Part shown: in pieces, positions 11,860 to 24,060 of the stretch
Position numbering within the stretch: the first letter of the stretch is position 1
How the letters are laid out: every line of letters starts with the position of its first letter
Notes under the pieces: generated by a model
Database searches by the model: none
What the model saw: only the letters and a program-made list of their open reading frames with translations
What the model was told of the DNA's origin: nothing
Assembly: GCF_014356525.2 (NCBI RefSeq)
Contig: NC_052507.1
Location: 60,116,053 to 60,180,052, forward strand
From: Nilaparvata lugens
Taxonomy: Eukaryota > Arthropoda > Insecta > Hemiptera > Delphacidae
DNA: 64,000 nt
Direction of reading: 5' to 3'
Translations under genes and position numbers: made by a program

Positions 11860-13106
11860 ATCTAGTTAATTAAAATCAATATAAAAATGGTCTTCTATTA
11901 CCAGCGAGCTTAATAAATCTCAATATGCAGTAGCCTGTCTGTTTACCACCTATTCCAGTTGATAAAGTAAAATACTGTAATTTAGTTCCTTGAACCTTGA
12001 GAATAGGTCGATCCAACATCCAATCGAAAATAATCGATTAATCTAAATTTACATTAGTACTGAGACGAAAGTAAATGGAAATTTCACACGATACACTTTC
12101 ACTTGGGAGCGATAGACCGTTTTTTATTTCACATCCTGAAGCGTATAAAAATATCCACACATTTGCTGTTGGAAAAAATGTCATGATGCGGATAATGCAA
12201 GCAATGACGTCAATAGTCTGCTTCTTAATTTGAATTCAGGATGAGAAATGGGATCCAACTCAAATTGAGAATGTAGTCTTCATAGTTCCATCCGTATCGT
12301 GGCTAATCCATCATCATCTCATAAAATGTAGATGAGGAGGATCTGCATGAAGAAATACTAGTAATATGGAATCTAGAAAGTTATTGATGTCGTTGACGCT
12401 ATATAACTATCATGCTTTTGAGGATTTTTGAAGTTGTAGAAAATGTAAAAAAAAGTTTCAATGGTTTATAGTTGTAAATTATCAGTGTTGAGTTCAATTC
12501 TGAGCAAATATGAAATTAAAAAAATGCAAAACGTAGCATCATAGGATAAAGATACAGTTTGATAATCATTAAACGTAGTAATCATTTGTCTATGGTAACA
12601 CTTAGTTCAAGTAACTTGAAATTAACAATCACAAAATTTAAGACGTGGTAAAATCTCAACAATTAAGCACCAAAATATTTCTCGTCTCATGGAGCTATAC
12701 GGTACATGTCCAAAAAGTTGGAGCCTGTATGGCCTAAAAATCAACTGCTGAGTGTAATATAAGAAACATATTGATGTTCCATCCACTCAATGAGTATTGT
12801 GTAATTTATCCTAAGAAAAATGTGTAGTATTGTCCAATATGTGAACATAAACTAGTTGCATCACAGTCCCAATTCAATCCTCAAATTCAAACCTAATTCG
12901 GTGTGACGTGAGCTGAATAAATTTGACAAGCTTCCAAACCACCATCTGTTTACATCTTTCTGAAAAGGAAGTTCCCCGACTGAAAATCTGGAAGACAAAC
13001 ACCACAAACACGTTCATTACTCTCTAAGTGGACATATCGGGAATAGATCTGCCAGAAATTTATTGACACACAGGTGGTGCACTATGTACCACTTGTTCAC
13101 CACTTT
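11860..13106. other. Non-coding stretch, nothing recognised
   Basis: AT-rich, with stops in all frames. No repeat or RNA gene was recognised. Confidence 0.45.
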
Positions 13107-13191
13107 AGTGAGAATCACCTCAAACTGGCGGCATTGCATCCATAGGAAGCATAGATGCTATTCCTGGGGAATTCTGAAAGTTTCCAGTGAA
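13107..13191. repeat. tgacagttt hairpin element, copy 4
   Basis: Starts agtgagaatcacctcaaact and continues ggcggcattg. The right arm (ctgaaagtttccagtga) is degenerate. The internal aggaagcatagatgctat corresponds to the family core. Confidence 0.55.
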
Positions 13192-13209
13192 TGTATTATC
13201 AAATTCTTA

Positions 13210-13305
13210 AGTGAGTTTCTAAACTTGAACCACTCTAAAGTGTCAGCATTGGTTGAATGGGAAGCATTGATTTTAATCATAGGTGAATGCTGACAGTTTC
13301 ACCGT
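13210..13305. repeat. tgacagttt hairpin element, copy 5
   Basis: Carries agtgtcagcattggttgaat, then gggaagcattgatttta, then gaatgctgacagtttcaccg. This is one of the better-preserved members, in the opposite core orientation to copies 2 and 3. Confidence 0.7.
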
Positions 13306-14832
13306 ATCTGTGCCATCTTTGTGGCATGCCTCGTTGATGTGCAACACGAAATCAGCCATGCAGCATGCAACAGCGGGCAAATGAGACAGAAGTACCTGCG
13401 CAAGGCATTATCAACAGCAAATTCCATTCCTTTAAAGGTATGCTCCCCCATTCGTCTTCCATTTATTCTTGTACTGTTTGGTTAGTGGTGATTCCCAATA
13501 AGGAAATGTCTTCGTTCGAATTCTTAGTTTATTTGGTTGGATGCTGAAGACTTTGTGGACTGAGCTCAGGCACCTTCCAAGAACAAATCTATTGTATCTC
13601 CCCGACTGCTCAGTTTTGTTGGAATTTCCTGAATTCGCGAGATTTTGTCAACAATGTAGCCCCAAGGTTCGTCGAACTAACTATGTAGAGAAATCCAATT
13701 AACAAATCTGTATCTCGATTAGACTAGAAATGGTATCTTGGAATATTTGGAGAAGTAGCAGGGCGTTTTGTGCAAATTATTAAAAAATACAACCTACTAT
13801 GTTGTTTATTGACTAACCCTGAAGATTTATGGACACAGTATAATATAAAACAAGAATTTGATTGATTCTGATATGAACTGCTACTTATTACTGGCAGCCG
13901 AATATTTTTCATATTCTACTATCGACAATAAAAGTCGACACAAAAGGGAATGAAGATAAACACTTGCAAGAGTAGAAGGAACTAGAGTGGAGGTTGAAAA
14001 GTAGAAGTTAAAGAGAAGTGGAGATGAAAGAGAAACAGGAGAGTAGGAGAGGGACAGTAAAATACATAGAGATAAGTATTTAAGTGATGAATTATTCCGG
14101 TAAGAGAGAAAGATAAATTTATGAAGAAAAAGATGAGAGTACGCATTGACAAATTCAGTTCTCACAAGGATAAGAGGATACGAAATGAAAACATCACATC
14201 ACTGTCCTTAAAATTGACGTTCATTTTGTTGACGCAACATACGTTCCCAGACCACATAAGCGATAAGAATCATTTTCCCGTCTAGATTTACGGTTTCCGT
14301 CCCATAATTGAGAATATTCGCAATCGATTATTTTTATGCCATGCGAATTGTACGTCAGTTTGATAACTTGATGAAAAAAAACTGGAAAGTATGCGCCATA
14401 AAATTACGGGAAGCACATAAATTTCGGGATAAATGAGAGTAGGAAATGAGTTACATAATTCTTGGTTTTTATTTCATTCTTGGAATTCGAATGAAACGTT
14501 ATGACTAGCAGTATCAGAATGATTCTATTTTGCATTGAATTATGATTTCCATCAGTACGTGAAGATAATATCAAAGGGAATAGAAAATTGAAAAGTTACA
14601 TTTTGTTTTTTCTATGATAATATTTGGATTACTACAAGAACAATGAAAAAGTCAATTTCAATATATACAGGACAACAGAGTTAATGGATTGATATGAAAT
14701 CTACTCGTTCTTTTGTTGCTACTGAACTAGACAAGCTCCTTCTACAACTTTGAATGGAATGTCAAATGGGGGAAATAGTGTTTACACGACCAGTTACCGG
14801 TAACTAATACTATACAACTGAACTATCCATTA
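13306..14832. other. Non-coding stretch with a polypurine patch
   Basis: At 13925-14130 the plus strand becomes strongly purine-rich (gagaaacaggagagtaggag and similar), producing an incidental 94-codon minus-strand frame. A perfect 14-bp palindrome agttaccggtaact lies near 14800. No gene is supported. Confidence 0.45.
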
Positions 14833-14905
14833 TAGTGAGATTCATTTAAAATTGTCAGCACTAATGTATTTTGTAAGGAATGCTAATAATTTCAAGTGAA
14901 TAGTA
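14833..14905. repeat. tgacagttt hairpin element, copy 6
   Basis: Starts tagtgagattcatttaaaat then tgtcagcac, and ends atgctaataatttcaagtga. The core is shortened. Confidence 0.55.
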
Positions 14906-16127
14906 TACCATATCATATAATATCTTTTAACTATAAAGATGGCTTTGAAGGTGGCAACTTCGCTAAATAATTCCACTCAGTCATTACTCATTCATTCCTT
15001 TTTCCTATAAACCCTATATTGAAAAAATATAAATGATGAATGTAAAATGAAATATAATGATTAAATGAAAAATGATATATGTGACTGAATGAACAATATT
15101 AGTTATTTTTGAGGGTGTATTGATCAAAATAGTTCCCACCAGACATCTTCTACTATGATTAAATTGGAATTATGAGACTTTCTGTAATGGATGGACAAAA
15201 ATAATCCAATCAATCTTCTGAACACCATCAACCAAATACATTTACTTGCCCTTTACAACCAAATACCCTGAAACTTGCCGGAAATTCTGCAGCAAAAAGT
15301 CAATCCCTAAATAACATAGTGCTGGGTTGAATGCACAGATCTGTTCAATGTTCATCCTTGTTGAAAAACGTTAGCATCAGACATCATGTGAACAAACCCC
15401 CTGAGTCAATATAACAATAAAGTTATCTAACAGTCAGCGAGGGACGGTTTCCCCCAATTCTATCAATCGCTCAACCCACATATCTATCAAACACCCTCTG
15501 CTCATATCTCTTCTATCTCTGTTTCTGTCTCTTGAACTCTTCTCTCATTTTTCTTGCAAATTTCTATCACTTTCTTTCCCTTCACACCCCCTTTTCCCCC
15601 TCGAAAAACAGAAAAAAACGACGAATAAACTGGTGAGACAGTGGCATTGACCTCCATCGAATGGTACACACCTTCTTCTATCTTACAAAACTGGGGGGAA
15701 AACTGCAAAACAAAATTTATCGCCAAAACTGTTGGTAGTGCCCTTCAAACCGATAAAAGATTTCAGCTCCATTATGATTCGCTCAATTTGAACTTTTCCA
15801 ACCAGTAGAAAGGGATGGCACACTATTGATCTATTGTTGTGGGCCTATCTAACATGATGCAATACACATGTGAAGAACGGAAGTCTCAGACAAACTTGAA
15901 GATTACATGTTTATGAGAACTCATTCTGTAGAAGATTCATACTTTCTTGAGATGTTGATGTATTAATTGACATTGGAACTATTGTACTTCAAATTCTCAG
16001 AATATCTTCGATTCTTCAAATCTCAAATTCAAATCGTACACCTTAAATCTCAGATTCGCAGGCTTACTCAATGTGTATAACAATAAATGATTATTGAAGA
16101 ACTGTAATTAAACCAATTTTTAGTTAT
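14906..16127. other. Non-coding stretch with a short pyrimidine tract
   Basis: A CT-rich tract occupies about 15480-15600. No conserved frame, RNA gene or repeat partner was recognised. Confidence 0.4.
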
Positions 16128-16230
16128 CTGGAATCTACTCACACAAATCAAGGCTGATGAATTTGCGTGACTTCCATCGAGATGAATAATTTCAACTCAC
16201 CTGAAAGGAAGAAAAGAAATTAGTGACATT
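16128..16230 (-). repeat. Dispersed repeat containing a recursive-splice-like site
   Basis: On the minus strand the sequence reads tttcttttcttcctttcag|gtgagt, with CAG at 16203-16201 and GTGAGT at 16200-16195. A polypyrimidine-AG acceptor thus abuts a donor directly, the layout of a ratchet site. The roughly 70 bases after it (gtgagttgaa...cacgcaaatt...tgtgagtagattcca) recur in diverged form at 41627-41692, which carries the same CAG|GTGAGT. The site lies in the putative first intron of the minus-strand exon at 37957-38209. Use as a splice site is inferred only. Confidence 0.4.
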
Positions 16231-16424
16231 GAGTCAAACAAAGCAAAAAATCATCGAGAAAAAACATATTTCTTGTAATCAAACTTGTATCTCAAGTTTC
16301 TGAATACACTAGTAAACATTGATACGATAATTCTCCTTCTGATACCTTTGATTGATACATTTCTTATTGAATCTCAACAATTGCATTCGACTTAGACCTA
16401 CTATACCTATGCAGCCTATCACTT

Positions 16425-17172
16425 TGATAATAAACGTATTTCAATAAATTGATAAAGAACAATAAATAAACTTAATCAACTTCAATTACTTACTTGATAA
16501 ACGTATTTCAATGAAGTGCTAAACAACAATAAATAAAGCCACGGAATGAAAAGAAAGAGGAGTTGAGGAGAAGTAGTAGAGGATAAGGGGAAGGAGATTG
16601 GAAGTAGAGGTTGATGTAGGAGTTGTAGAAAAAGGAAGGAACGAAGGAGGAAATAAAGAAGATGAAGGGAAGGGATTCCGTGGGAAAGAGTAAACTAGAT
16701 ATGAAAATAGCATGATGATGGAGAGAATTAGTATATTCAGGAGAAGAAGAGTGAAAGAGATTTATCAGTACTAGTAGTAATTGAAATAAGGTAGGAAAAG
16801 AATGAAGAAATGAAAGACGAATAAATTATGGTTGTAGTAGGAAAATAGGAAAAACGAAAGCTTTGGGACGATAGAGTAATTCTATGGAAAATAATGAAAA
16901 GGAGAAGAAAAAGAGAAGCGGAATAGGAGCAGATAAGAAGCAGGAAGACGAAGAAAACTATAAGAAACAAGAAATAACAGTACAGAAGAGAGATTAAATG
17001 GGATAACAATACAAGAAATGTAGAAAACTATAAACGGTGATAAGTAGGTGCTAGTTGTAGAGGAATAAGATTTAATCAATTTAATCAATTAAGAATTAAT
17101 CAACTTCAATCACTTAGATGATAAACGTATTTCAATGAATTGCTAAACAACAATAAATAAACTTAATCAACT
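16425..17172. repeat. Tandem repeat split by a polypurine insertion
   Basis: A unit built on gataaacgtatttcaatgaa, then gctaaacaacaataaataaa, then cttaatcaacttcaa occurs about one and a half times at 16425-16538 and again at 17085-17172. The roughly 540 bases between are almost entirely a purine-rich tract of different character. The simplest reading is one tandem array interrupted by expansion or insertion of the purine tract. Confidence 0.6.
16539..17070 (+). repeat. Polypurine (GA-rich) tract
   Basis: The plus strand is dominated by A and G (gaggagaagtagtagagg, gaaaaggagaagaaaaagag and similar) with only scattered pyrimidines. Long minus-strand frames here are Ser/Phe/Leu-rich shadows of this composition. 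Confidence 0.7.
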
Positions 17173-20100
17173 TCAAATCAAATAAACTAATAGGAAAAAT
17201 TATTCAACTGAACTATTTTCTTCCTACTATATATTACTTGACTTGTTTTAAACTGACTTATCCCAAGTCCGAAAACATACTTTTCAACAAGAATACCGAC
17301 ACTGGCAGAAATGCAGCACCCCTCAATCGGAATGTGAATCACAGAAAAGTTACTCCAATAAAATGTCACTAACAAGGGAAGACGTTAAGTGAATTGAATC
17401 GAGGGTGCCGAATCTTTCAGCCAGCCTGGTGGACAGACCCACCAGAAATGGACAGATAGAGATTTCGTCTCCTTATCAACTGTAACAGACAGAATTTTCC
17501 CATTTCCCTGTTCATCAAAGATTGGCGAAGGAATCATCGATGGAAGGATCGAATGTTCAAGTCAAGTAAACGTATGGAAATGCATGTAGAGAAATATATC
17601 AGGAGTGGTGGCAAGTGGATTTATGATTGAGAAATGAGAAGAAATGAAATTTGGGGACAAGCGAAGTATGTGGATGAAAAAAGGACTGGAAGAGAAAAGA
17701 CAGAAGAAGGTGGATCTGTTGAAATGTATGACATTATCGTAAGAATTGAAATAATAGGTTAAATATGTAATTAACTCAGATTTCAGTGAATAAATAATTA
17801 AATAAGTCTTCTTCTTCATGTGACGTCTCCATGAAGAAGAAATAAATATCGGGAGCACTCAAACTGAATAAAATTTATCAGCATTATCCAACTGAATGAA
17901 GAACAGAGTCATTATATAAAACGTGAAAATGATTTGGCATGGAGAGATATGAAGCAAAGAGGACAACAGGATAAATGAAAAAATGATGAAAAGATGAGTA
18001 ACAAATGAAGGAAATGATTTCAAGTCTTGAAGTTATCAGTATTCAGTTTTCTCTTTAAGCTTCAACTATTAGGTACTTTTCTTCAAGGTACTCTTCCAAC
18101 TAGTACCATTCGAAAGCAAATAATGAGCAACAACTAGAAAATATAGGAAACTTGGAAAGAAAGGCTTTCATAAAACCAAAGTATTCATTGATAATAGAAT
18201 ACTTGTTTTCATTGTTACGCCTGACAAATCATAAGTGAACACTGTAAGATCATAGTATGATAAAACTAAATAATTGAAGGAACGTATAGAAACAGATCAA
18301 GAGACAGGAATGAGAACGAAGAAATAATGAGTTGAAAACAGGGAAGAGTACAATAAACAAAAATGAAAATGATAAGTGACGAAATGACGAAAGTAGAATC
18401 GTAATCTGAAGATATAGGAAACCAACTACTCAAGATACAAGAAAAAGAAACTGCGATTGGAAGAGTAGGAGGGAAACGAGACTGGATAAGTGGAGAAACC
18501 AGAAAACAAAAGACATCAACTATGTAGACCCAAGTAAAGAGCAAAATAAATAGATAAGAAATTGCTATAAGTGAAGGAAACAGCACAAAGGGTCCACTAT
18601 TTACATTTTTGGGCGTCGTCGACTCCCCCTCCCCTTTCCCCCCTGGCGGATGAGCAATTTTCCAAAGTCATCCCCTTTTGTATCAATTTCTTTCTCACTG
18701 ACCTACCCCAATGACTCCTTCAACCCTCAACTCCTCCTACAACCCCAAGGGTCGTGACAGATCAGTCTAATGGAAACGGGATCCGATTATCCAAAATCGA
18801 CTCATGACTTCCAGCTTCATTTCTGAAATACCCTGACGTCATTCTTGCTTTCCAAAGGTCCTTGGTCTTCAATCGTCTCTATTGTCCGAACTCAACTATT
18901 TTTCCACCATGTCTGAATGTCTTCCTACTTATTCATCTAATTTATTCAACATTCAAAATAATGAAAAGATAATTATTCAAATAGTAAAATAGTACTATCA
19001 TAATAATCCAAATAAAATTCAAATATTAGAATAAAACAAATAGTATTAGTGAAATACCACCATAGTACACTTTTTGAGATCTTATAAATATGAAATCACA
19101 AATTAAAAAGTCAGACATGAATAATAATATTGTGCAAATATCCAATAGATTGGGTCCTGTCATCTTGATAACTAACAGGATAGCATGAATTCTCTGTAAT
19201 CAGACAAGATATGGAAAAAATATTTTTATATAACGCAAATAAGAAGCATAATTTCATGAATTCTCTCTCAAAGAAGGATGTACACGAAGCTGAAGAATTG
19301 TCATCTCTAATCATTCATGAAACGAATGCCAGATAGTATTTTATACATTAAAATATCTGCGGAGGATTTAGGGTTCCGTTACAAGTACTTTCTTACTCAT
19401 CCTCACATTTATCTTTTTCTATCTTGATACTATCTCTCACTTATATACTCTCTTTTCCTCCACAACCCTCTCTCACTCACTAATCCATTCTTACACCTCC
19501 TCTTTCTCTCACCCACACACCAACAGTACAGATCACAGATGGCACTCTATAATTGGGCGCTGACCACACTGCGAATCTAATCCCACCAATAATTCAGGAC
19601 TAAGCTGCTGATCTCTTCATCATCAGCACACGACCGTGACCTAACCTAACCTGCTCAACTTCTACTTCATCCCATCACCCTGACCACCCGAGATCCGCAC
19701 TCTAATCCCCCATATCTGTCACACCCATATGGTGCATTATTCCGGTCATGATGATTGAGATGTGTGGTGAGATGATAGGAGGTTCGACATCAAAATATGG
19801 AGATGTGGGGATGGGATGATAGACGAGAGAGATCGTATAGTGGGCGTGAGATTTAAAGCTAATAATATTAATAAATTTCTGAAATGTTGGTGGAAAGTAA
19901 ATTAATATATTTATTATTAGTTTCTACAGATGGAATTAAACTAATGAGAGAATGCATTTGTTCAAATTCTAATTAATGTATAATTATTATTTAACGAAAA
20001 TACCAAATAAATGCTGCAAATCTTCCTGGGCTGGAAAATAATTTTTGGATAGTAGCTCTCATCGAATTTTCCATCTAGCTGTTAACCGTGTTGTCAATAT

Positions 20101-20174
20101 TTATAGTAACAGAAGTCTTCAGGGTGATTTGCAGCATTCAATTGGGATTTTCGTGAAATAATAATTATTTTATT
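17173..20174. other. Non-coding stretch with purine tracts and GC-richer islands
   Basis: Purine-rich plus-strand segments occur at 17570-17700 and 18280-18560, and a CT-rich segment at 19370-19520. Two GC-richer islands, 18600-18860 and 19530-19800, lack a credible frame or splice pair. gacctaacctaacct near 19640 is a two-unit match to the insect telomere repeat and is too short to mean anything. Confidence 0.45.
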
Positions 20175-20400
20175 ATAAACTAGCAACTAACCCTTGCTCC
20201 GCAAGAGTCTAATTAAAAACTTGACAAACTGAAATCTTGAAGAATTTAAAATAGGGTTATAACCGTCCTCGGTAAATTAAGAATCGATATGCAAAATTTC
20301 AAGTTAATCAGTCCAGTAGTTCAAACGTGATGATGCGTCATTCCTGAACTTACTATCCTGTACGTGTATAAGCCGATTCTTTCCTTTACTATATAGACCA
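20175..20400 (+). mobile_element. RTE/SINE-like 3' end fragment
   Basis: The fragment starts actagcaactaacccttgct then ccgcaagag. It contains tgcaaaatttcaagttaatc then agtccagtagttcaaacgtg, and closes with a ctatatagacca-like tail. This arrangement is typical of 3' ends of insect RTE-type LINEs and their SINE passengers (established pattern; the family assignment is inference). No reverse transcriptase is present. Confidence 0.4.
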
Positions 20401-20719
20401 TTATATTCAAGTGTCCCTTCACACGGTAGCCTAGAGGGGACAGGAATTAAAAATTATAAAACAATTATAACTGATTCTTTGGGATAATTTGTCTGTTTAA
20501 TTTTTATTTTGCATGATGAATGAAGAACAAGAATCTAGTAAACGTATAATTTAGTAACGTATGTTTATCGAATATACATTTGAAACACCAAACACGTTCA
20601 ACTCGATGATATGAAAATCCATCAGTTATGAAAACGAAACATCCTAGGAATACAATTTCATCTCGTCACACAATCAACGATCTACACGTCTGTGATTTGT
20701 CTGGTCACGGGATTATTTT
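20401..20719. other. Non-coding stretch, nothing recognised
   Basis: Short AT-rich spacer between the RTE-like fragment and the purine tract. Confidence 0.4.
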
Positions 20720-21245
20720 CTATCGTGAGAGAGTGACAGGAAGAGGGAGTGGGATAGATATTAGATAAATGCCTTCAAAGATGATGAAGAGAGAAAGAGT
20801 GAGAGAGAGAGAGAGAGAGAGTGAGCGGAGGACGAGGAGAAAATTACATGAATAAGGGATCCTATCCACAGTAATCCTTGGCTAATGATTTCAGAATGGA
20901 TAACGAACCAATAAAGCAATAAACAATGTTGAGAGGGTGATGAGAGGAGAGAGAGGAAGAAGATGATGAGAAGGAAAAGGATTAGGATGATGACTGAGAG
21001 AAGGAGGAGGCAGAGTGAGATAATGAGGGGAGAAGAAGAGAAGATATATGGTGAAGATGATGATACTGTCATAGAGAAGTGGAGAAGGAGGAGAGAGAGA
21101 GAAAGAGAAGAAAGAGAAGAAGGAGGTGGTGGAGAAGGAGGATGAGGAGGAGGAGGAGGAGGAGGAGAACAAGAAGAAAAGAAGAAGAAGTAGAAGAGGA
21201 GGAAGAGGAAGGAGAGAAGAAGAAGAAGAAGAAGAAGAAGAAGAA

Positions 21246-21277
<32 letters not shown>

Positions 21278-21285
21278 AAACAAAG
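20720..21285 (+). repeat. Polypurine tract with (GA)n, (GGA)n and (GAA)n
   Basis: A (GA)n run lies at about 20795-20822, GGA-rich sequence at 21120-21170, and a near-perfect (GAA)n of about 60 bases at 21215-21275. Six overlapping frames cover it with poly-Glu, poly-Lys, poly-Arg or poly-Ser translations, the signature of a triplet repeat and not of a gene. Confidence 0.85.
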
Positions 21286-21984
21286 GAAATATGGTCACCC
21301 GACACGAAGTCGTTATAGTTTGCTAATGAACTGAGAAGTGCATTGTGGTTATATTCAAAACCTAGATGACGGGTAGAGGGTAAATTGTTATGAAGACGCC
21401 TAAAATTACTGTTATCAGGGTAAAGCATCGTGACTAATCTGAGAATAATTTTGCATGATTTTATGGCGCTCCACTGCTTTGTCTTAATTAAGTTGTACAT
21501 TGTTTGCCACCTACGATGTTTCTCATACAAAACTAGAGGGAGAATGAATCTTGTGAATATTCAGGGAAGAAAGATAAACCAGAGACAAAATGATGGTACT
21601 TTGGAGGTACTTTAGAATGATTGGCTGAAATATTTTATTTCTACAACTTCCATAAATTTATTTATTCCTTTAATAAAAGAATCTGGTGTGGCGCACTCAC
21701 ACAACTTTCCTTGCCGTTAATAAAATTGATCACCTGACACTAGTGTTCCCGCGCATCTCATGTCTACTATTCCAAGATCTGAGCCAGCTGGTGACAGGAC
21801 AATAACGCTGGAGACACACGAGGTCTACTATCTCTTCATAGTGAATGATTTAATAGAATCAACAGTTGCCAACAGTTTGAAATTGAATAATGACATTTTC
21901 TCGAATTCCGAGCTTATTTTTAATTTTAGGTGAAAATGTTACTGAACATTAATTGTATAGTTCTTCATGCTCAATCTTTTCCGC
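21286..21984. other. Non-coding stretch, nothing recognised
   Basis: Ordinary AT-rich sequence. The 153-codon minus-strand frame that enters it from the GAA repeat ends in Phe/Ser/Leu-rich nonsense and is not credible. Confidence 0.45.
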
Positions 21985-22268
21985 TTGATTTTTTTGTTTA
22001 AATTGTATCTGAAGCCTGGTAATCGGGAATCTAAAATCGATTTTTGCATAGATGGGGCGGAGCTCCTGGAATTTATACAGATATGGGACTCAAGGCAGTT
22101 GATAGAGCTTATCATTTTAGGTATAAATTTGATCAAAATCGTTGGAGCCGTTTTTGAGAAAATCGCGAAAAACTCTGTTTTTGACAACATTTTTGCCATT
22201 TTAGCCGCCATCTTGTATTGCATTTGATCGAAATTGTTCGTGTCGGATCATCATAGTGTAATGACACA

Positions 22269-22353
<85 letters not shown>

Positions 22354-22447
22354 CAATACCCAAAAACCACTTTCTTGGTTTCAGGGGACCTTGAAACGCA
22401 ATACTTTCTTACCTATGGTAATAGGGCAAGAAAAGTAAAAAAAGTAT
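21985..22447 (+). mobile_element. Unclassified interspersed repeat with embedded (CA)n
   Basis: Ordered blocks include gagaaaatcgcgaaaaactc, cattttagccgccatcttgt, gatcgaaattgttcgtgtcg, a (CA)n microsatellite, gaccaatacccaaaaaccac, aggggaccttgaaacgcaat and acctatggtaatagggcaag followed by aaaagtaaaa. I recognise this arrangement as a very common repeat in planthopper and leafhopper sequences, from memory only. There is no enzyme-coding frame. The A-rich end suggests a retroposon 3' region. Confidence 0.55.
22265..22351. repeat. (CA)n microsatellite
   Basis: Near-perfect CA dinucleotide repeat of about 85 bp with one cacca interruption near 22314. It sits inside the larger interspersed repeat. 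Confidence 0.95.
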
Positions 22448-23599
22448 CTGAATACAACTGATAAACGACAAGAAATTTGAAAAGCAACAAAGACAAAAAT
22501 GAAATTGTAATCAAATGTGGAAAAAAACAATGAAGCAAAAACCTTGATGCTTTAAACATTGATTGATAAAACCAACAAAATTACTGTAAACTACAATAGT
22601 TCAATTACAATATGTACAAGTATGCTTGTTCAGGCTAAGGAACAATCATATATAAGATTATACGTTTTCTGTATGCATTGTGATGAAGAGAATACTTAGA
22701 ATAAAAATTTGAATACTTGACAATCCTGGTAATAGTTGAAAATATTTGATAATTGATCAACTAGCAGCATTTATGTTACAATTATATATCATTTTGTATA
22801 TAAGATCATTGAAATGCACATCTCTATTAATTATTTCGAGTTATTTTCTGCATATTCTTACTTTCTGATTTCATGTCAAAGTCCTCTATTATTGTAAACA
22901 AAAATTTCTTAGTCTAAAATAATTCAATTTGATATTGTATAATTCATTATTTCACTAATTAATTCGTACAAGCATAGACTAAAAAATAGACTGAATTGGT
23001 ATTGAATCTGTGGTAGAAGGTTATCATGAGATACCACACAAAAAATCTACAACTGAACAAAATAAATATTCTAACATGCTACCTACAACCTACAAGCTAC
23101 TCCATGTTTCACAGCCCAATTCAAACCCAATCTTCAACCCTCAAAGTTCACTTCTGTTCTCCTAACGCACATCAGTTGCTCACAAGTGGAACATTGCCAG
23201 ACCTGGGGTGTGGGGTGGGTCCATTCAAAAGAACACAGCATCCCAACTATTTTTGTGGTGGGGCATCTTCACTGAAGCAGAACACCAAAAAAGATATTCT
23301 AGGAAGAGCGCCCCACTGGGGTAATGGGCAGAAGAGGCCTGCTGAATGGTGAATGCACTCAAGCAGACAAGTGGTGGTAGGTCAAGAGGTGATATGGAGC
23401 AGGATGGTACCTATAGTGAAACTATAAAGGAATAGTGTAGTATATCTGTAACTCTCTGTTTTTCAATAGTAGAATTAACAATAGTAGTATAATATTGTAT
23501 AGGAACTAGATGGGAGTTACCGTACTCTCTAGCAGCTCTAAGACCTACATAATTTATTGTGAAGAGTAGTATGAATTTTACTGATTTTAGGAATTTTAT
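22448..23599. other. Non-coding stretch with one GC-richer frame
   Basis: A plus-strand frame at 23026-23352 (108 codons) covers a GC-richer patch at 23190-23350. Its peptide has no motif I recognise, and no clear splice site flanks it. I regard it as probably non-coding. The rest is AT-rich. Confidence 0.4.
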
Positions 23600-24060
23600 T
23601 GAAGTAAATAGGAATAAAGGAGTACGAAAAAATGTGACATGGAATGAGGCGATGGAGAGAAGTTGAGTACAACAGAAGAGGAATGGAAAGCAGATAACGA
23701 GCAGAATAGAAGGCAGAAGGAGAAGTTATGATGAGAGAAGAATAAAAGGAGGTGGAAAAAGAGAAAATGAAGGCGAATGGAAACGAAAAGACACAATAGA
23801 AAGATGAAGTAATACGAAACAGGGAGAAGAGGAGAGGAGAAAACGAGAAGAAGAAGAAGGAAACTAGGATGAGAAGGCTAAAAATATAATTTTGAGTTGG
23901 AGGGAGAAGGAGAATAAAGGTAAAAACCAAAAAGAAATGCTATGAGAACTAGACGATTAGAGAAATTGAGATGGATAAAAATACGTACGAAAGGAACTGG
24001 GAATAAAGTAAATAGAGGAGGAAAAGAAGAAAATATCACTTGAAGAAAGAGGGAAGAACC
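23600..24060 (+). repeat. Polypurine (GA-rich) tract
   Basis: The plus strand is almost all A and G (gaagaagaagaaggaaacta and similar). The long minus-strand Ser/Phe-rich frames across it (up to 166 codons) are compositional artefacts. Confidence 0.7.

Noticed and set aside
19636..19655. Telomere-like cctaacctaacct
   Set aside because: Only about two units; expected by chance and in no telomeric context.
20891..21530. Several 60-153-codon frames over the GAA/GGA tract
   Set aside because: Poly-Glu/Lys/Arg on one strand and poly-Ser/Phe/Leu on the other; simple-sequence shadows.
22133..22461. Cys/Val-rich and Thr/His-rich frames over the CA repeat
   Set aside because: Produced by the dinucleotide repeat; no independent coding evidence.
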